From the NCBI GenBank assembly GCA_020636845.1, contig JACJXD010000003.1:310001-374000 (forward strand): a DNA stretch of 64,000 nucleotides. Direction: 5' to 3'. A program made the position numbers and the translations under genes. Positions 17,855 through 26,335 of the stretch are shown piece by piece. Position 1 is the first letter of the stretch. Every line of letters starts with the position of its first letter. The notes under the pieces are model-generated. The model was not told where the DNA came from, did no database searches, and saw only the letters and a program-made list of their open reading frames with translations. Origin of the DNA: Bacteroidales bacterium. Lineage in GTDB: Bacteria; Bacteroidota; Bacteroidia; Bacteroidales; Tenuifilaceae.

Positions 17855-19856
17855 CTTTATTAATTAAATCGTCGTCGGCAAAATTAGGTAACGTTACCTT
17901 TAACAACGGAGTACGTTCCATTTCACGTTTAATAGCAAAGTAAGCAGGTTTATTTCTGGCCCAACTTCTACGGGCTATCCCATTATTTACATCCCAATGA
18001 AGCATCATTTTTATCCTTCTGTCAACAGCATCGGTTCCATCCAACACCATTCCAAAACCTCCGTTAATAACCTCACCCCAGCCAACTCCGCCTCCGTTAT
18101 GGATAGATACCCAAGTTGCACCACGGAACGAATCACCAATAACATTTTGAATGGCCATATCGGCAGTAAAGCGAGAACCATCGTAAATGTTAGACGTTTC
18201 ACGGAAAGGCGAATCGGTTCCCGATACATCGTGATGATCGCGTCCCAGCACTACCGGAGCCGATAATTTTCCTTCCTTAACAGCCTTGTTGAACGCTTCG
18301 GCAATTTTTATTCTACCTTCGGCATCGGCATACAAAATTCGAGCCTGTGACCCAACAACTAATTTATTTGGACCAGCTTCCTTAATCCAATGAATATTAT
18401 CGTGTAGTTGTCCAAGAATTTCTTTAGGTGCAGTCTTTGCAATCTTCTCCAAAACATCTATTGCAATTTTATCGGTTGTTTCCAAATCCTTAGGATCGGA
18501 CGAAGTACAAACCCAACGGAACGGGCCAAATCCATAATCGAAGAACATTGGCCCCATAATATCCTGAACATACGAAGGATACCTAAAATCGCCATTGGGT
18601 TTCAAGATATCGGCACCGGCACGACTGCTTTCCAGCAGAAAAGCATTACCGTAATCGAAGAAGTACATACCGTTGCTGGTAAGCCTGTTAATTGCCTTTA
18701 CCTGTCTGCGAAGACTTTCGTAAACCTTTTCCTTAAACAATTCAGGTTCTTCGGCCATCAACCTATTCGATTCTTCGAACGAAATACCTGCAGGATAGTA
18801 GCCTCCTGCAAACGGGTTATGCAGTGACGTTTGATCGCTTCCTAAATCAACCTCTACATTCTCGTCGGCTAAGCGTTCCCACAAATCAACAATATTCCCC
18901 TGATATGCAAGCGAAACAGCCTCCTTATTGACTCTTGCCTCACGAATACGAGAAATTAACTCGTCAAGATTTGTGTGTACCTCGTTTACCCAACCTTGTT
19001 CAAAACGGGTTTTAACAGCTTTAGGATTGATTTCGGCAATTACACCAACTACACCGGCTATAACGGCTGCTTTCGGTTGAGCCCCCGACATTCCTCCTAA
19101 TCCTGAGGTAACAAACAACTTGCCCCGTATATCCTTTTCGCCGGGTTTAAGGTGCATACGACCCGCGTTCATAACAGTAATGGTTGTTCCATGAACAATT
19201 CCCTGCGGACCAATATACATGAACGATCCGGCAGTCATTTGTCCGTATTGGGTTACACCCATTGCATTATACCGTTCCCAGTTATCCTTACTCGAGTAAT
19301 TCGGAATCATCATTCCGTTGGTTACTACCACGCGCGGAGCTTCGGGATGCGAAGGAAATAGTCCCATCGGATGTCCGGAATAAAGCACAAGAGTCTGCTC
19401 ATCGGTCATTTCGGCAAGGTATTTCATAGTGAGTCGATACTGTGCCCAGTTTTGAAAAACAGCACCATTTCCGCCGTAAGTAATAAGTTCCTGAGGATGC
19501 TGAGCTACTGCATAATCGAGGTTGTTGCTTAACATTAACATTATTGCTCCTGCCTGAACCGACTTATGGGGATAATCGTCAATTGTACGAGCGTATATTT
19601 TATAGTCAGGACGAAAGCGGTACATGTAAATTCGTCCGTATTCCTCCAACTCTTTGGCAAACTCTTCTGCCAAAACGGCATGATGCTTAACGGGAAAGTA
19701 ACGTAAAGCATTTTTTAACGCTAACTTTTTTTCTTCTAGCGATAAAATTTTCTTACGTTTAGGAGCATGATTTATACTGGAATCCCAAGGTTTTGGAGCC
19801 GGTAACTCGTCGGGAATTCCCATTAAAATGTCTTTTTGAAATTCTTCGCGTGTCAT
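17841..19856 (-). CDS. hutU: Urocanate hydratase
   Basis: Converts urocanate to imidazolonepropionate in histidine degradation, with tightly bound NAD+ (671 residues; the Bacteroidota form is longer than the ~550 of Gram-positives and proteobacteria). Recognised by ELITYGGNGAVFQNWAQY, LYSGHPMGLFPSHPEAPR, MTAGSFMYIGPQGIVHGTT, FVTSGLGGMSGAQPKAA, DYGNAFLLE and HNGGGVGWGEVINGGFG. The ATG at 19856 is chosen over a TTG at 19868. No hutH, hutI or ftcD is in the window, so the pathway's other genes must lie elsewhere. It ends in an overlapping terminator hairpin. Confidence 0.95.
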   Translation of the reverse strand: MTREEFQKDILMGIPDELPAPKPWDSSINHAPKRKKILSLEEKKLALKNALRYFPVKHHAVLAEEFAKELEEYGRIYMYRFRPDYKIYARTIDDYPHKSVQAGAIMLMLSNNLDYAVAQHPQELITYGGNGAVFQNWAQYRLTMKYLAEMTDEQTLVLYSGHPMGLFPSHPEAPRVVVTNGMMIPNYSSKDNWERYNAMGVTQYGQMTAGSFMYIGPQGIVHGTTITVMNAGRMHLKPGEKDIRGKLFVTSGLGGMSGAQPKAAVIAGVVGVIAEINPKAVKTRFEQGWVNEVHTNLDELISRIREARVNKEAVSLAYQGNIVDLWERLADENVEVDLGSDQTSLHNPFAGGYYPAGISFEESNRLMAEEPELFKEKVYESLRRQVKAINRLTSNGMYFFDYGNAFLLESSRAGADILKPNGDFRYPSYVQDIMGPMFFDYGFGPFRWVCTSSDPKDLETTDKIAIDVLEKIAKTAPKEILGQLHDNIHWIKEAGPNKLVVGSQARILYADAEGRIKIAEAFNKAVKEGKLSAPVVLGRDHHDVSGTDSPFRETSNIYDGSRFTADMAIQNVIGDSFRGATWVSIHNGGGVGWGEVINGGFGMVLDGTDAVDRRIKMMLHWDVNNGIARRSWARNKPAYFAIKREMERTPLLKVTLPNFADDDLINKVVKG

Positions 19857-19888
19857 TTTATAATTCAATTAAATTCAACTAACTGTTA

Positions 19889-19896
19889 CAAAATTA
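19889..19896 (-). promoter_or_regulatory. Putative -7 box of hutU
   Basis: The minus strand reads TAATTTTG, a full TAnnTTTG match, 33 nt before the hutU ATG. Confidence 0.45.
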
Positions 19897-19989
19897 CAAT
19901 ATTTAAATCGATTTCGGACGATAATATTTCCCCATTGATTTTTATGCACGATATTTGTAAAGTGTTCCATGCAAAGGAAAAACTCTGCA

Positions 19990-19997
19990 TAAATTTG
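19990..19997 (+). promoter_or_regulatory. Putative -7 box of the lemA operon
   Basis: TAAATTTG is a full TAnnTTTG match, 33 nt before the lemA ATG in the gap divergent from hutU. A TTTG at 19954-19957 is too far upstream to be a normal partner. Confidence 0.45.
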
Positions 19998-20030
19998 ATG
20001 TAAATAGTAAAAACTTAAAACTCTAAAACT

Positions 20031-20627
20031 ATGCACAACAGTAAGAAATGGATTGTAATTGCTATCATTGCCGTAGTCTTAATAATAATTTATTCGTCGA
20101 TTAAAGGCTCCTATAATAACATGGTTCAGAAAGAGGAGGCTGTTACGGCACAATGGGGCAATGTGGAGAATGTTTACCAACGAAGAATGGATTTAATTCC
20201 CAACCTCGTAAATACGGTAAAAGGCTATGCCGATTTCGAAAAGCAAACATTAACTCAGGTTATCGAAGCAAGGGCAAAGGCCACTCAGGTAAAAATTTCG
20301 CCCGATAACTTGAATGCCGAATCGCTAAAACAATTCCAAAGTGCCCAAGGCGATTTAAGCAGTGCACTATCCAGGCTTATGGTTGTTGTTGAAAAATATC
20401 CCGATTTAAAAGCCAACCAAAACTTTTTGGATTTACAAGCACAACTGGAAGGAACCGAAAACAGAATTGCTGTAGAACGTAGAAAGTTTAACGAAATGGC
20501 TCAAGATTACAACACCTACATTCGAAAATTCCCTAAGAATATTTGGGCTAGCATGTTTGGATTTGAAAAGAAGGCATACTTCGAGGCTGAAAAGGGGGCT
20601 GAAAAAGCACCAACCGTTCAGTTCTAA
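20031..20627 (+). CDS. lemA: LemA family protein
   Basis: A membrane-anchored helical protein of 198 residues. One N-terminal transmembrane helix (about residues 7-24) is followed by a four-helix body with the family signatures YNNMVQKEEAVTAQWGNVENVYQRR and DLIPNLVNTVKGYA, then NFLDLQAQLEGTENRIAVERRKFNE. LemA proteins are widespread but their biochemical role is poorly known. It is followed by two TPM-domain genes (31 and 25 nt gaps), an arrangement often seen, so the three products probably work together in the envelope. Confidence 0.93.
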   Translation: MHNSKKWIVIAIIAVVLIIIYSSIKGSYNNMVQKEEAVTAQWGNVENVYQRRMDLIPNLVNTVKGYADFEKQTLTQVIEARAKATQVKISPDNLNAESLKQFQSAQGDLSSALSRLMVVVEKYPDLKANQNFLDLQAQLEGTENRIAVERRKFNEMAQDYNTYIRKFPKNIWASMFGFEKKAYFEAEKGAEKAPTVQF

Positions 20628-20658
20628 ACATCTACTCGAATCATAAAAATTCACAAAA

Positions 20659-21093
20659 ATGAAGGCAAAGAATTTCTTTTCGGACAACGATAAGGAAAGA
20701 ATTGTTGAAGCAATAGCGGAAGCCGAAAAAAATACATCGGGTGAAGTTAGGGTGCATGTGGAATGGAAATGTAACGGGGAACCTCTCGACAGAGCTGCTA
20801 ACCTATTTGCATTACTAAAAATGCACAAAACCAAATTACGCAATGGCGTTCTGATTTACTTATCGATAAACGACCGAAAATTTGCAATAATTGGCGATGC
20901 CGGAATCAATGCAAAAGTTTCCGAAGATTTCTGGGAAAGCACCAAGGATAAAATGTTGGAGCATTTCAAAGAAAATAGACTTACCGACGGACTTGTTGCA
21001 GGTATTTTGAGTACTGGAGAGCAACTTAAAAGTCATTTCCCTTACCAAAGCGATGATGTAAACGAATTACCCAACGATATTTCGTTTGGGTAG
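20659..21093 (+). CDS. TPM-domain protein without signal peptide
   Basis: 144 residues with a single TPM (TLP18.3/Psb32/MOLO-1) alpha/beta domain: FSDNDKERIVEAIAEAEKNTSGEVRVHVE, then NGVLIYLSINDRKFAIIGDAGI and LTDGLVAGILSTGEQL. No signal peptide or transmembrane segment is seen, so it probably acts in the cytoplasm or on the inner face of the membrane. It sits between lemA and a second, secreted TPM gene. The family is clear; the function is unknown. Confidence 0.85.
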   Translation: MKAKNFFSDNDKERIVEAIAEAEKNTSGEVRVHVEWKCNGEPLDRAANLFALLKMHKTKLRNGVLIYLSINDRKFAIIGDAGINAKVSEDFWESTKDKMLEHFKENRLTDGLVAGILSTGEQLKSHFPYQSDDVNELPNDISFG

Positions 21094-21118
21094 TAATGTA
21101 ACCTCAAAATTTAAAAAA

Positions 21119-21901
21119 ATGAAAGTATTAAAACGGTTAGCATGGAGTGTTTTAATGTTTTTGGGAGTTTCGGCTTACGCCCAAAATATTCCAAATCCTA
21201 TGCAGCCGCCCCGTTTAGTAAACGATTTTGCAGGAATTTTAAATTCAGAAGAGCAAAATACTTTGGAGCATAATCTTCGGAATTACTATGACACAACATC
21301 AACACAAATATATGTTGTTACCGTAAAGGATTTGGAAGGATACGACGTTTCGGACTACGCCTTTAGGCTGGGCGAAAAATGGGGTGTTGGACAAAAAGGG
21401 AAAAACAACGGTGTAGTTATCCTTATAAAGCCGAAATACGGAAACGAGAAAGGGCAAGCATTTATCGCTACGGGATATGGCATGGAATCGATTATTCCCG
21501 ATGCCACCGCCCGAAGGATTGTGGACAACGAAATGATTCCCTACTTCAAAAATGGTGATTACTACAAGGGCATAAATGCAGCAGCCAAAATTATTATGGA
21601 TTTGGCATCGGGAGTTTTTACTGCCGACGAATACTACAAAGGCGATTCGCCCATTGCCGCATTAATATTCCTAATTTTCTTTTTTGGGATAATATTCCTA
21701 TCGGCCAGAAAACGTTCGAGAATTAGCCAAGGTTCCATTGGTAAATCTGTCCCATTTTGGTTACTTATGGGAATGATGGGAGGAGGTGGAAACCGAGGAG
21801 GCGGATTCGGAAACTTTTCGTCGGGAAGCGGAGGCTTTGGCGGATTCAGCGGCGGTGGCGGCGGAAGTTTTGGCGGAGGCGGAGCCGGCGGCAGTTGGTA
21901 A
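21119..21901 (+). CDS. Secreted TPM-domain protein with Gly-rich tail (YgcG-like)
   Basis: 260 residues: signal peptide MKVLKRLAWSVLMFLGVSAYAQ, a TPM domain (LVNDFAGILNSEEQNTLEHNL, YVVTVKDLEGYDVSDYAFRLGEKWGVGQ), one transmembrane helix around PIAALIFLIFFFGIIFLS, and a tail of nearly pure Gly/Ser/Phe ending in GGSW. This is the classic architecture of TPM proteins encoded beside lemA. The TTG at 21086 lies in the preceding gene; the ATG at 21119 starts the signal peptide. The GC-rich Gly codons of the tail create long shadow frames, which are not genes. A terminator follows. Confidence 0.9.
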   Translation: MKVLKRLAWSVLMFLGVSAYAQNIPNPMQPPRLVNDFAGILNSEEQNTLEHNLRNYYDTTSTQIYVVTVKDLEGYDVSDYAFRLGEKWGVGQKGKNNGVVILIKPKYGNEKGQAFIATGYGMESIIPDATARRIVDNEMIPYFKNGDYYKGINAAAKIIMDLASGVFTADEYYKGDSPIAALIFLIFFFGIIFLSARKRSRISQGSIGKSVPFWLLMGMMGGGGNRGGGFGNFSSGSGGFGGFSGGGGGSFGGGGAGGSW

Positions 21902-21922
21902 CACTACAATTTCCTATAATAA

Positions 21923-21949
21923 AAAAGGCTGCACTTTGCAGCCTTTTCT
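21923..21949. terminator. Bidirectional terminator after the lemA-TPM operon
   Basis: AAAAGGCTGCA and TGCAGCCTTTT pair around CTT. A-run and T-run on opposite sides let it serve both the TPM gene and the convergent zinc-ribbon gene. Confidence 0.85.
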
Positions 21950-21964
21950 TACTTACAATATATT

Positions 21965-22756
21965 TTACTTTGATTGCAATTTTTCAGCAGCTTCATCGGC
22001 AATGGTGTCATCAACTAAAACTCGACCGCAGTACTCGCAAACAATAATTTTCTTTCTCATCTTAATATCGAGTTGACGCTGAGGGGGAATCTTATTAAAG
22101 CAACCTCCGCAAGCATCGCGTTGAACGGTAACTACAGCAAGTCCATTTCGGGCGTTTCCCCTAATACGCTTGTAAGCAGTGTAAAGTCTTGGTTCTATTA
22201 ACGTTCCCAAATCTTCGGATCTGGCAATTAAGGCTTTCTCCTCTTTTTCGGTTTCTTTGGTAATATTATTCAACTCCGTTTTTTTATTGGTCAAGTCAAC
22301 TTTACGTTCTTCAATCTTCTTTTCGGCTTGCTCAATGGCAACTCCCTTTTCCTTTGCCTGCTGAGTATATTCCTTTATGCGTTTCTCGCAAAGTTCAATT
22401 TCCAAAGTCTGGTATTCAATTTCCTTCGAAAGCGAATCAAACTCCCTGTTGTTTCTTACGTTCTTCTGTTGCTCTTCGTACTTTTTAATTAAAGCATGAG
22501 CATCTTTTATTTCAATCTTCTTAGCATTAACCTGCTCTTCCAGCGTCTTGATATCTTCCTTAAAGTTAGCTACACGTGTTTCAAGCCCTTCAATCTCATC
22601 TTCTAAATCCTGTACCTCAAGGGGTAACTCTCCCCTTAACATTTTTATTCTATCTAACTTAGAATCTACCAACTGAATTTGATAAAGAATAGTAAGCCTA
22701 TCCTCAATAGAAAGGTCGGTTGTTTGATCGGCGGGTTTGCTTTTTTCTGCTGCCAT
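21965..22756 (-). CDS. Coiled-coil protein with C4 zinc ribbon
   Basis: 263 residues. A long antiparallel coiled coil (about residues 20-185, rich in K/E/L heptads) is followed by a C-terminal zinc ribbon with CGGC and CEYCGR. This is the conserved bacterial family of C4-type zinc-ribbon coiled-coil proteins (CT398-like). Their role is unsettled; some link to RNA polymerase sigma-54 or secretion in chlamydiae. It is the last gene of a minus-strand run, 2 nt after nif3, so translation is probably coupled. Confidence 0.88.
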   Translation of the reverse strand: MAAEKSKPADQTTDLSIEDRLTILYQIQLVDSKLDRIKMLRGELPLEVQDLEDEIEGLETRVANFKEDIKTLEEQVNAKKIEIKDAHALIKKYEEQQKNVRNNREFDSLSKEIEYQTLEIELCEKRIKEYTQQAKEKGVAIEQAEKKIEERKVDLTNKKTELNNITKETEKEEKALIARSEDLGTLIEPRLYTAYKRIRGNARNGLAVVTVQRDACGGCFNKIPPQRQLDIKMRKKIIVCEYCGRVLVDDTIADEAAEKLQSK

Positions 22757-22758
22757 AC

Positions 22759-23853
22759 CTATAAATAATTTATTGGATTAGTTGTTACTTTCGATTTTTG
22801 AACCGCAAATTTAGGGAATTTTTTTGAGAGATAATCATATATTAAATCAATTGTAAATTGTTCGCTCTCAAAATGTCCAATATCAACCAGTGTAATTTTA
22901 CCATCGGCATCGAAGAATTGATGATACTTTACATCAGCTGTAATAAAAACATCGGCTTGCCTGCTAATAGCTTCATTTAACAGTTCTACTCCGCTTCCCC
23001 CACATACTGCAATTCGCTTAATAACTCTTTTATGAGGTTTAGTATAACGAATACAACCTGTATTAAATTCCTTTTTAACCATCTCTAAAAAATCCAAAAT
23101 ATCTACAGGTTCAGGCAAATCGCCAACCATTCCCAAACCTACCTGGTTAAAGGTAATATCTAAAGGATAAACATCGTAAGCCACTTCCTCGTATGGATGT
23201 GCACTAAGCATAGCCTTAATAACCCCATTGAGATTTATCCTAGGAACAACTGTTTCGATTCTAACTTCGGCTTCCCTATGCAACTCTCCTATATCGCCTA
23301 CAAAGGGGTGGGTATTTTCGCCCGCCCTAAAAGTTCCAAAACCGGTTGTATTGTACGAACACGAGTCGTAATTACCTATTTTTCCAGCACCTGCATCAAA
23401 CATGGCCTTACGCAAATTATCGGCATGCCTGTCGGGAACAAATGTTACCAACTTCACCAGTTGATTTTCCACTGGCCTTAATATGCTCAGATTTTCAATT
23501 CCTAATTTCTGCGAAATTTTATAGTTTACCCCGTGAAAAACACTATCAAAATTGGTGTGCATGGCATATATAGCCACGTCGTTTTTTAATGCCAACATTA
23601 CCGACTTTTCAACATAGTTCCGGCCGGTAATTTTTTTTAATCCCTTAAAAATTATTGGATGATGCGCTACTATAAGGTTATACCCTAAATTTATTGCCTC
23701 TTCAACTACTTTTGGGGTTACATCAAGAGTTACCACTACACCTGTAACATTTGAACTTGAACTGCCTACCAGCAAACCCGCGTTATCGTAACTTTCCTGA
23801 TAACTATTGGGTGCAACAATATCTAAAAAAGAGGTAATATCGTTTACTGTCAT
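22759..23853 (-). CDS. Nif3-like dinuclear metal centre protein
   Basis: 364 residues of the NIF3/YbgI family with the inserted PII-like middle domain seen in longer members. Metal-ligand motifs are AHHPIIFKGLK, YAMHTNFD and, near the C-terminus, VDIGHFESEQF. Members form toroidal hexamers with a two-metal site, and some act as GTP cyclohydrolase-I-type hydrolases, but the cellular reaction is uncertain. It lies between the MerR gene (2 nt) and the zinc-ribbon gene (2 nt) in a tight operon. Confidence 0.92.
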   Translation of the reverse strand: MTVNDITSFLDIVAPNSYQESYDNAGLLVGSSSSNVTGVVVTLDVTPKVVEEAINLGYNLIVAHHPIIFKGLKKITGRNYVEKSVMLALKNDVAIYAMHTNFDSVFHGVNYKISQKLGIENLSILRPVENQLVKLVTFVPDRHADNLRKAMFDAGAGKIGNYDSCSYNTTGFGTFRAGENTHPFVGDIGELHREAEVRIETVVPRINLNGVIKAMLSAHPYEEVAYDVYPLDITFNQVGLGMVGDLPEPVDILDFLEMVKKEFNTGCIRYTKPHKRVIKRIAVCGGSGVELLNEAISRQADVFITADVKYHQFFDADGKITLVDIGHFESEQFTIDLIYDYLSKKFPKFAVQKSKVTTNPINYL

Positions 23854-23855
23854 AA

Positions 23856-24200
23856 CTAATCCTTATCGAGCTGATCGCGAATTTCTATAAGCATCTCGCG
23901 AATGTTTGTCAAACACTCAACTATCTGATAGTTATCGGTTACTTCCTGTTTATTTTCGGATAAACGTTTCCGTGCTCCTTCTAATGTCAAGCGTTGATCT
24001 TTTACCAAATGATAAATCAACTTTAAGTTTTCAATATCATCCTTAGTAAAAAAACGGTTGCCCTTTTTATTCTTATGAGGTTTTATTACATCAAAATTTT
24101 TCTCCCAAAATCGGATTAAAGATGTGTTAACGCCTAACATTTCGGCAACTTCACCAATAGAATAATAAAATTTCTCTATTTTCTTTTCTTTGTAGGGCAT
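23856..24200 (-). CDS. MerR-family transcription regulator
   Basis: 114 residues. The N-terminal winged helix-turn-helix (YSIGEVAEMLGVNTSLIRFWEKNFDVIKP) is followed by KKGNRFFTKDDIENLKLIYHLVKDQRLTLEGARKRL and a short helical tail. There is no Cys-rich metal-binding loop, so it is not a metal sensor of the MerR/CueR kind. It is downstream of two M23 peptidase genes and 2 nt before nif3. Its target and inducer are unknown. Confidence 0.88.
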   Translation of the reverse strand: MPYKEKKIEKFYYSIGEVAEMLGVNTSLIRFWEKNFDVIKPHKNKKGNRFFTKDDIENLKLIYHLVKDQRLTLEGARKRLSENKQEVTDNYQIVECLTNIREMLIEIRDQLDKD

Positions 24201-24231
24201 GGCTTGAGTAAAGTATTATATCAACAAAGTC

Positions 24232-25203
24232 TTAATCGAAACTTTGTGTTGGTTGCGAAGCAATTTTTATAAGTTTATCGTACTCCTCAGGAGTTAAATC
24301 GTTAAAGTAGTAATTAATTGGGTTAACCGGTTGATCGTTTCTACGAACTTCATAGTGCAAGTGAGGCGCTACAGATGTTCCTGTATTTCCAACTAATCCA
24401 ATTACTGTACCTCTTTTCACTTTCTGACCGGGACGTACCAATATTTTGGAGAGGTGCGCGTACAACGTTTGATAACCAAACCCATGATCAATTACAAGAT
24501 GATACCCATATCCCCGCTGAGCGTATTGTATTTTGCTTACTACTCCATCGCCAGTTGCATAAACCTCGGTACCGGTAGGCGCTGTAAAATCCATTCCTGT
24601 GTGCATTTTAAGTACCTTATAAAAAGGATGTATCCGCATTCCAAAAGACGATGCTACACGGGTTAAATCTTTATTACTTATAGGCATAATAGCCGGAATA
24701 CCTTTTACCAACTCGTCCTTCCGTTTGGCTAAAACAGTTATCTCATCAAAGGATCGACTCTGAACATACGCCTTACGGGTTAAAAAATCCAACTTCTTCT
24801 GTGTCCTAGCAATTAACTGCTTATTCTCCTGATTCACTAAATATTCATATCGATCAACTCCGCCGCTACCCGCTTCACGAATGTAAGGGCTAATTGGCTC
24901 TGCTTCGAAAATTATTCGGTAAATATTTTCGTCGCGCTTTTGTAAATCCTCAATAACTGCTTTAAGCTGGTCCAAGCGTTTGTTTATTATATCGAAATTT
25001 TGAACCAGTTCTCCGTTTTCGCGCTTCAACTTTCTAACTTCAGGGGTATCGATAAAAAGAGGAAATACCAAATAGGATATAAAACCCACTATAAGAATAG
25101 CCAAAAAGTATTTAATAATAAGTAGAATTTTCTCTCTTAAGGTTGCCCTAACCTTAACAAAGATTAATTGATCGGCATGAAACTTATATTTATGCTTGAG
25201 CAT
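24232..25203 (-). CDS. M23 metallopeptidase, second of a tandem pair
   Basis: 323 residues. A short cytoplasmic stretch and one transmembrane helix (about 35-53) are followed by a coiled coil and a C-terminal lysostaphin-type M23 domain with the zinc ligands HTGMDF and HLHYEVR. It probably cleaves or binds peptidoglycan stem peptides in the periplasm. The same architecture and many identical blocks (RSFDE, GDGVV, PVNPINYYFN) are found in the gene just upstream, pointing to a tandem duplication. It is 23 nt after its paralogue. Confidence 0.92.
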   Translation of the reverse strand: MLKHKYKFHADQLIFVKVRATLREKILLIIKYFLAILIVGFISYLVFPLFIDTPEVRKLKRENGELVQNFDIINKRLDQLKAVIEDLQKRDENIYRIIFEAEPISPYIREAGSGGVDRYEYLVNQENKQLIARTQKKLDFLTRKAYVQSRSFDEITVLAKRKDELVKGIPAIMPISNKDLTRVASSFGMRIHPFYKVLKMHTGMDFTAPTGTEVYATGDGVVSKIQYAQRGYGYHLVIDHGFGYQTLYAHLSKILVRPGQKVKRGTVIGLVGNTGTSVAPHLHYEVRRNDQPVNPINYYFNDLTPEEYDKLIKIASQPTQSFD

Positions 25204-25226
25204 AATTTATTGAAGAAAAACATAAT

Positions 25227-26189
25227 TTAATCCAAAAATTCACTTGAGGCATTCTTTAGCATAGCTTCGTAATCCTCCTCGGTCATATTGTTAAAGTAGT
25301 TGATTGGATTAACGGGGATGTTCTTATGAATGACCTCGTAATGTAAATGCGGGCCAGTACTTTTGCCAGTATTACCCAACAAACCTATTAATTCGGCTCG
25401 TTTAACTTTCTGCCCAACTTTAACTTCAATTTTTTTCAGGTGAGCGTAACGTGTTTTATACCCAAAACCATGATCAACAATTATTTCGTTGCCATAACCA
25501 TGAAATGAATAGTCGGCTTCCACCACCACTCCGTCTCCCGTAGCATAAATTGGAGTGCCTTCCGGACCGGCAAAGTCAATTCCACAATGCATAGATGGCC
25601 TATGAAAAACAGGATCGATACGCATTCCATAGAAATCCGATATTCGCACTAAATTCTTAACCGAAATAGGCTGAATGGCAGGAATACACTCTATCAATCG
25701 CTCTTTATTTTTCGCTAATTCTACAACCTCGTCGAATGAACGCGATTGAATGTACGCACGCCAGGTAAGTTCATCAAGTTTTGTAAGGGTATTTACAATA
25801 ACATTTCCATTTTCCAATCCGCGAAGATCCGCATAACGCTCCGCACCTCCTCGACCTCCCTGACGAATTGAATAAGGAATAGGATCGCTTTCGAAAATTG
25901 AGCGGTAAATATTGTTATCGCGCTTTTCCATATCTCCTAGCTGGTCAGAAAGATCTCCAATTTGCCGATAAGCCATTTCGTATTTAAGCTTATAGTCAGC
26001 ATTCGATCTTTTTAAGCCTTGAGCAATAGGAGTATCATAGAATAACGAAAATAAATAACCTAACCCAATAAAAACTCCAGCATAAAATCCGAGATGAATC
26101 ACTATCTTTGCTAGTCGTTTATACCAAGGTATAGTTACAACATCAAATGTAAGAGTATGTGGATTAAAGCGATATTTAAGTCTCGCCAT
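25227..26189 (-). CDS. M23 metallopeptidase, first of a tandem pair
   Basis: 320 residues, laid out as its neighbour: N-terminal transmembrane helix (about 31-50), coiled coil, and M23 domain with HCGIDFAGPEG and GPHLHYEV, the conserved zinc ligands. YIQSRSFDEVVELAK is shared with the paralogue. It starts the minus-strand operon and has a textbook promoter upstream, divergent from alaS. The M23-alaS neighbourhood is common in Bacteroidota. Probable roles are cell-wall remodelling or activating other hydrolases. Confidence 0.92.
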   Translation of the reverse strand: MARLKYRFNPHTLTFDVVTIPWYKRLAKIVIHLGFYAGVFIGLGYLFSLFYDTPIAQGLKRSNADYKLKYEMAYRQIGDLSDQLGDMEKRDNNIYRSIFESDPIPYSIRQGGRGGAERYADLRGLENGNVIVNTLTKLDELTWRAYIQSRSFDEVVELAKNKERLIECIPAIQPISVKNLVRISDFYGMRIDPVFHRPSMHCGIDFAGPEGTPIYATGDGVVVEADYSFHGYGNEIIVDHGFGYKTRYAHLKKIEVKVGQKVKRAELIGLLGNTGKSTGPHLHYEVIHKNIPVNPINYFNNMTEEDYEAMLKNASSEFLD

Positions 26190-26235
26190 ACTAGTTAAAA
26201 CATTGATTATTACTAAAATCTTTGACTAACGGCAA

Positions 26236-26266
26236 CAAAACTAAGGTAAAATTACAATTTTGCAAA
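26236..26266 (-). promoter_or_regulatory. Promoter of the M23/MerR/nif3 operon (both boxes)
   Basis: On the minus strand TTTG (26266-26263), a 19-nt spacer, then TAGTTTTG (26243-26236). The box ends 46 nt before the first M23 ATG. It fully matches the Bacteroidota housekeeping pattern. Confidence 0.65.
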
Positions 26267-26335
26267 ATAAAAGAACTATTTTTTTTATCAAATTAATTAA
26301 ATAATTTAAACTAACTACATATAATCAAGTTGTTT

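Noticed and set aside
21757..22076. Two overlapping frames over the Gly-rich tail of the TPM protein
   Set aside because: They are +1/+2 shadows of the GGN codon run and give Arg- or Glu/Ala-rich artefacts.
26250..26266. alaS promoter around TTACAATTTTG
   Set aside because: It contains three bases between TA and TTTTG and lies over the -33 region of the divergent M23 promoter; the match is too weak to list.
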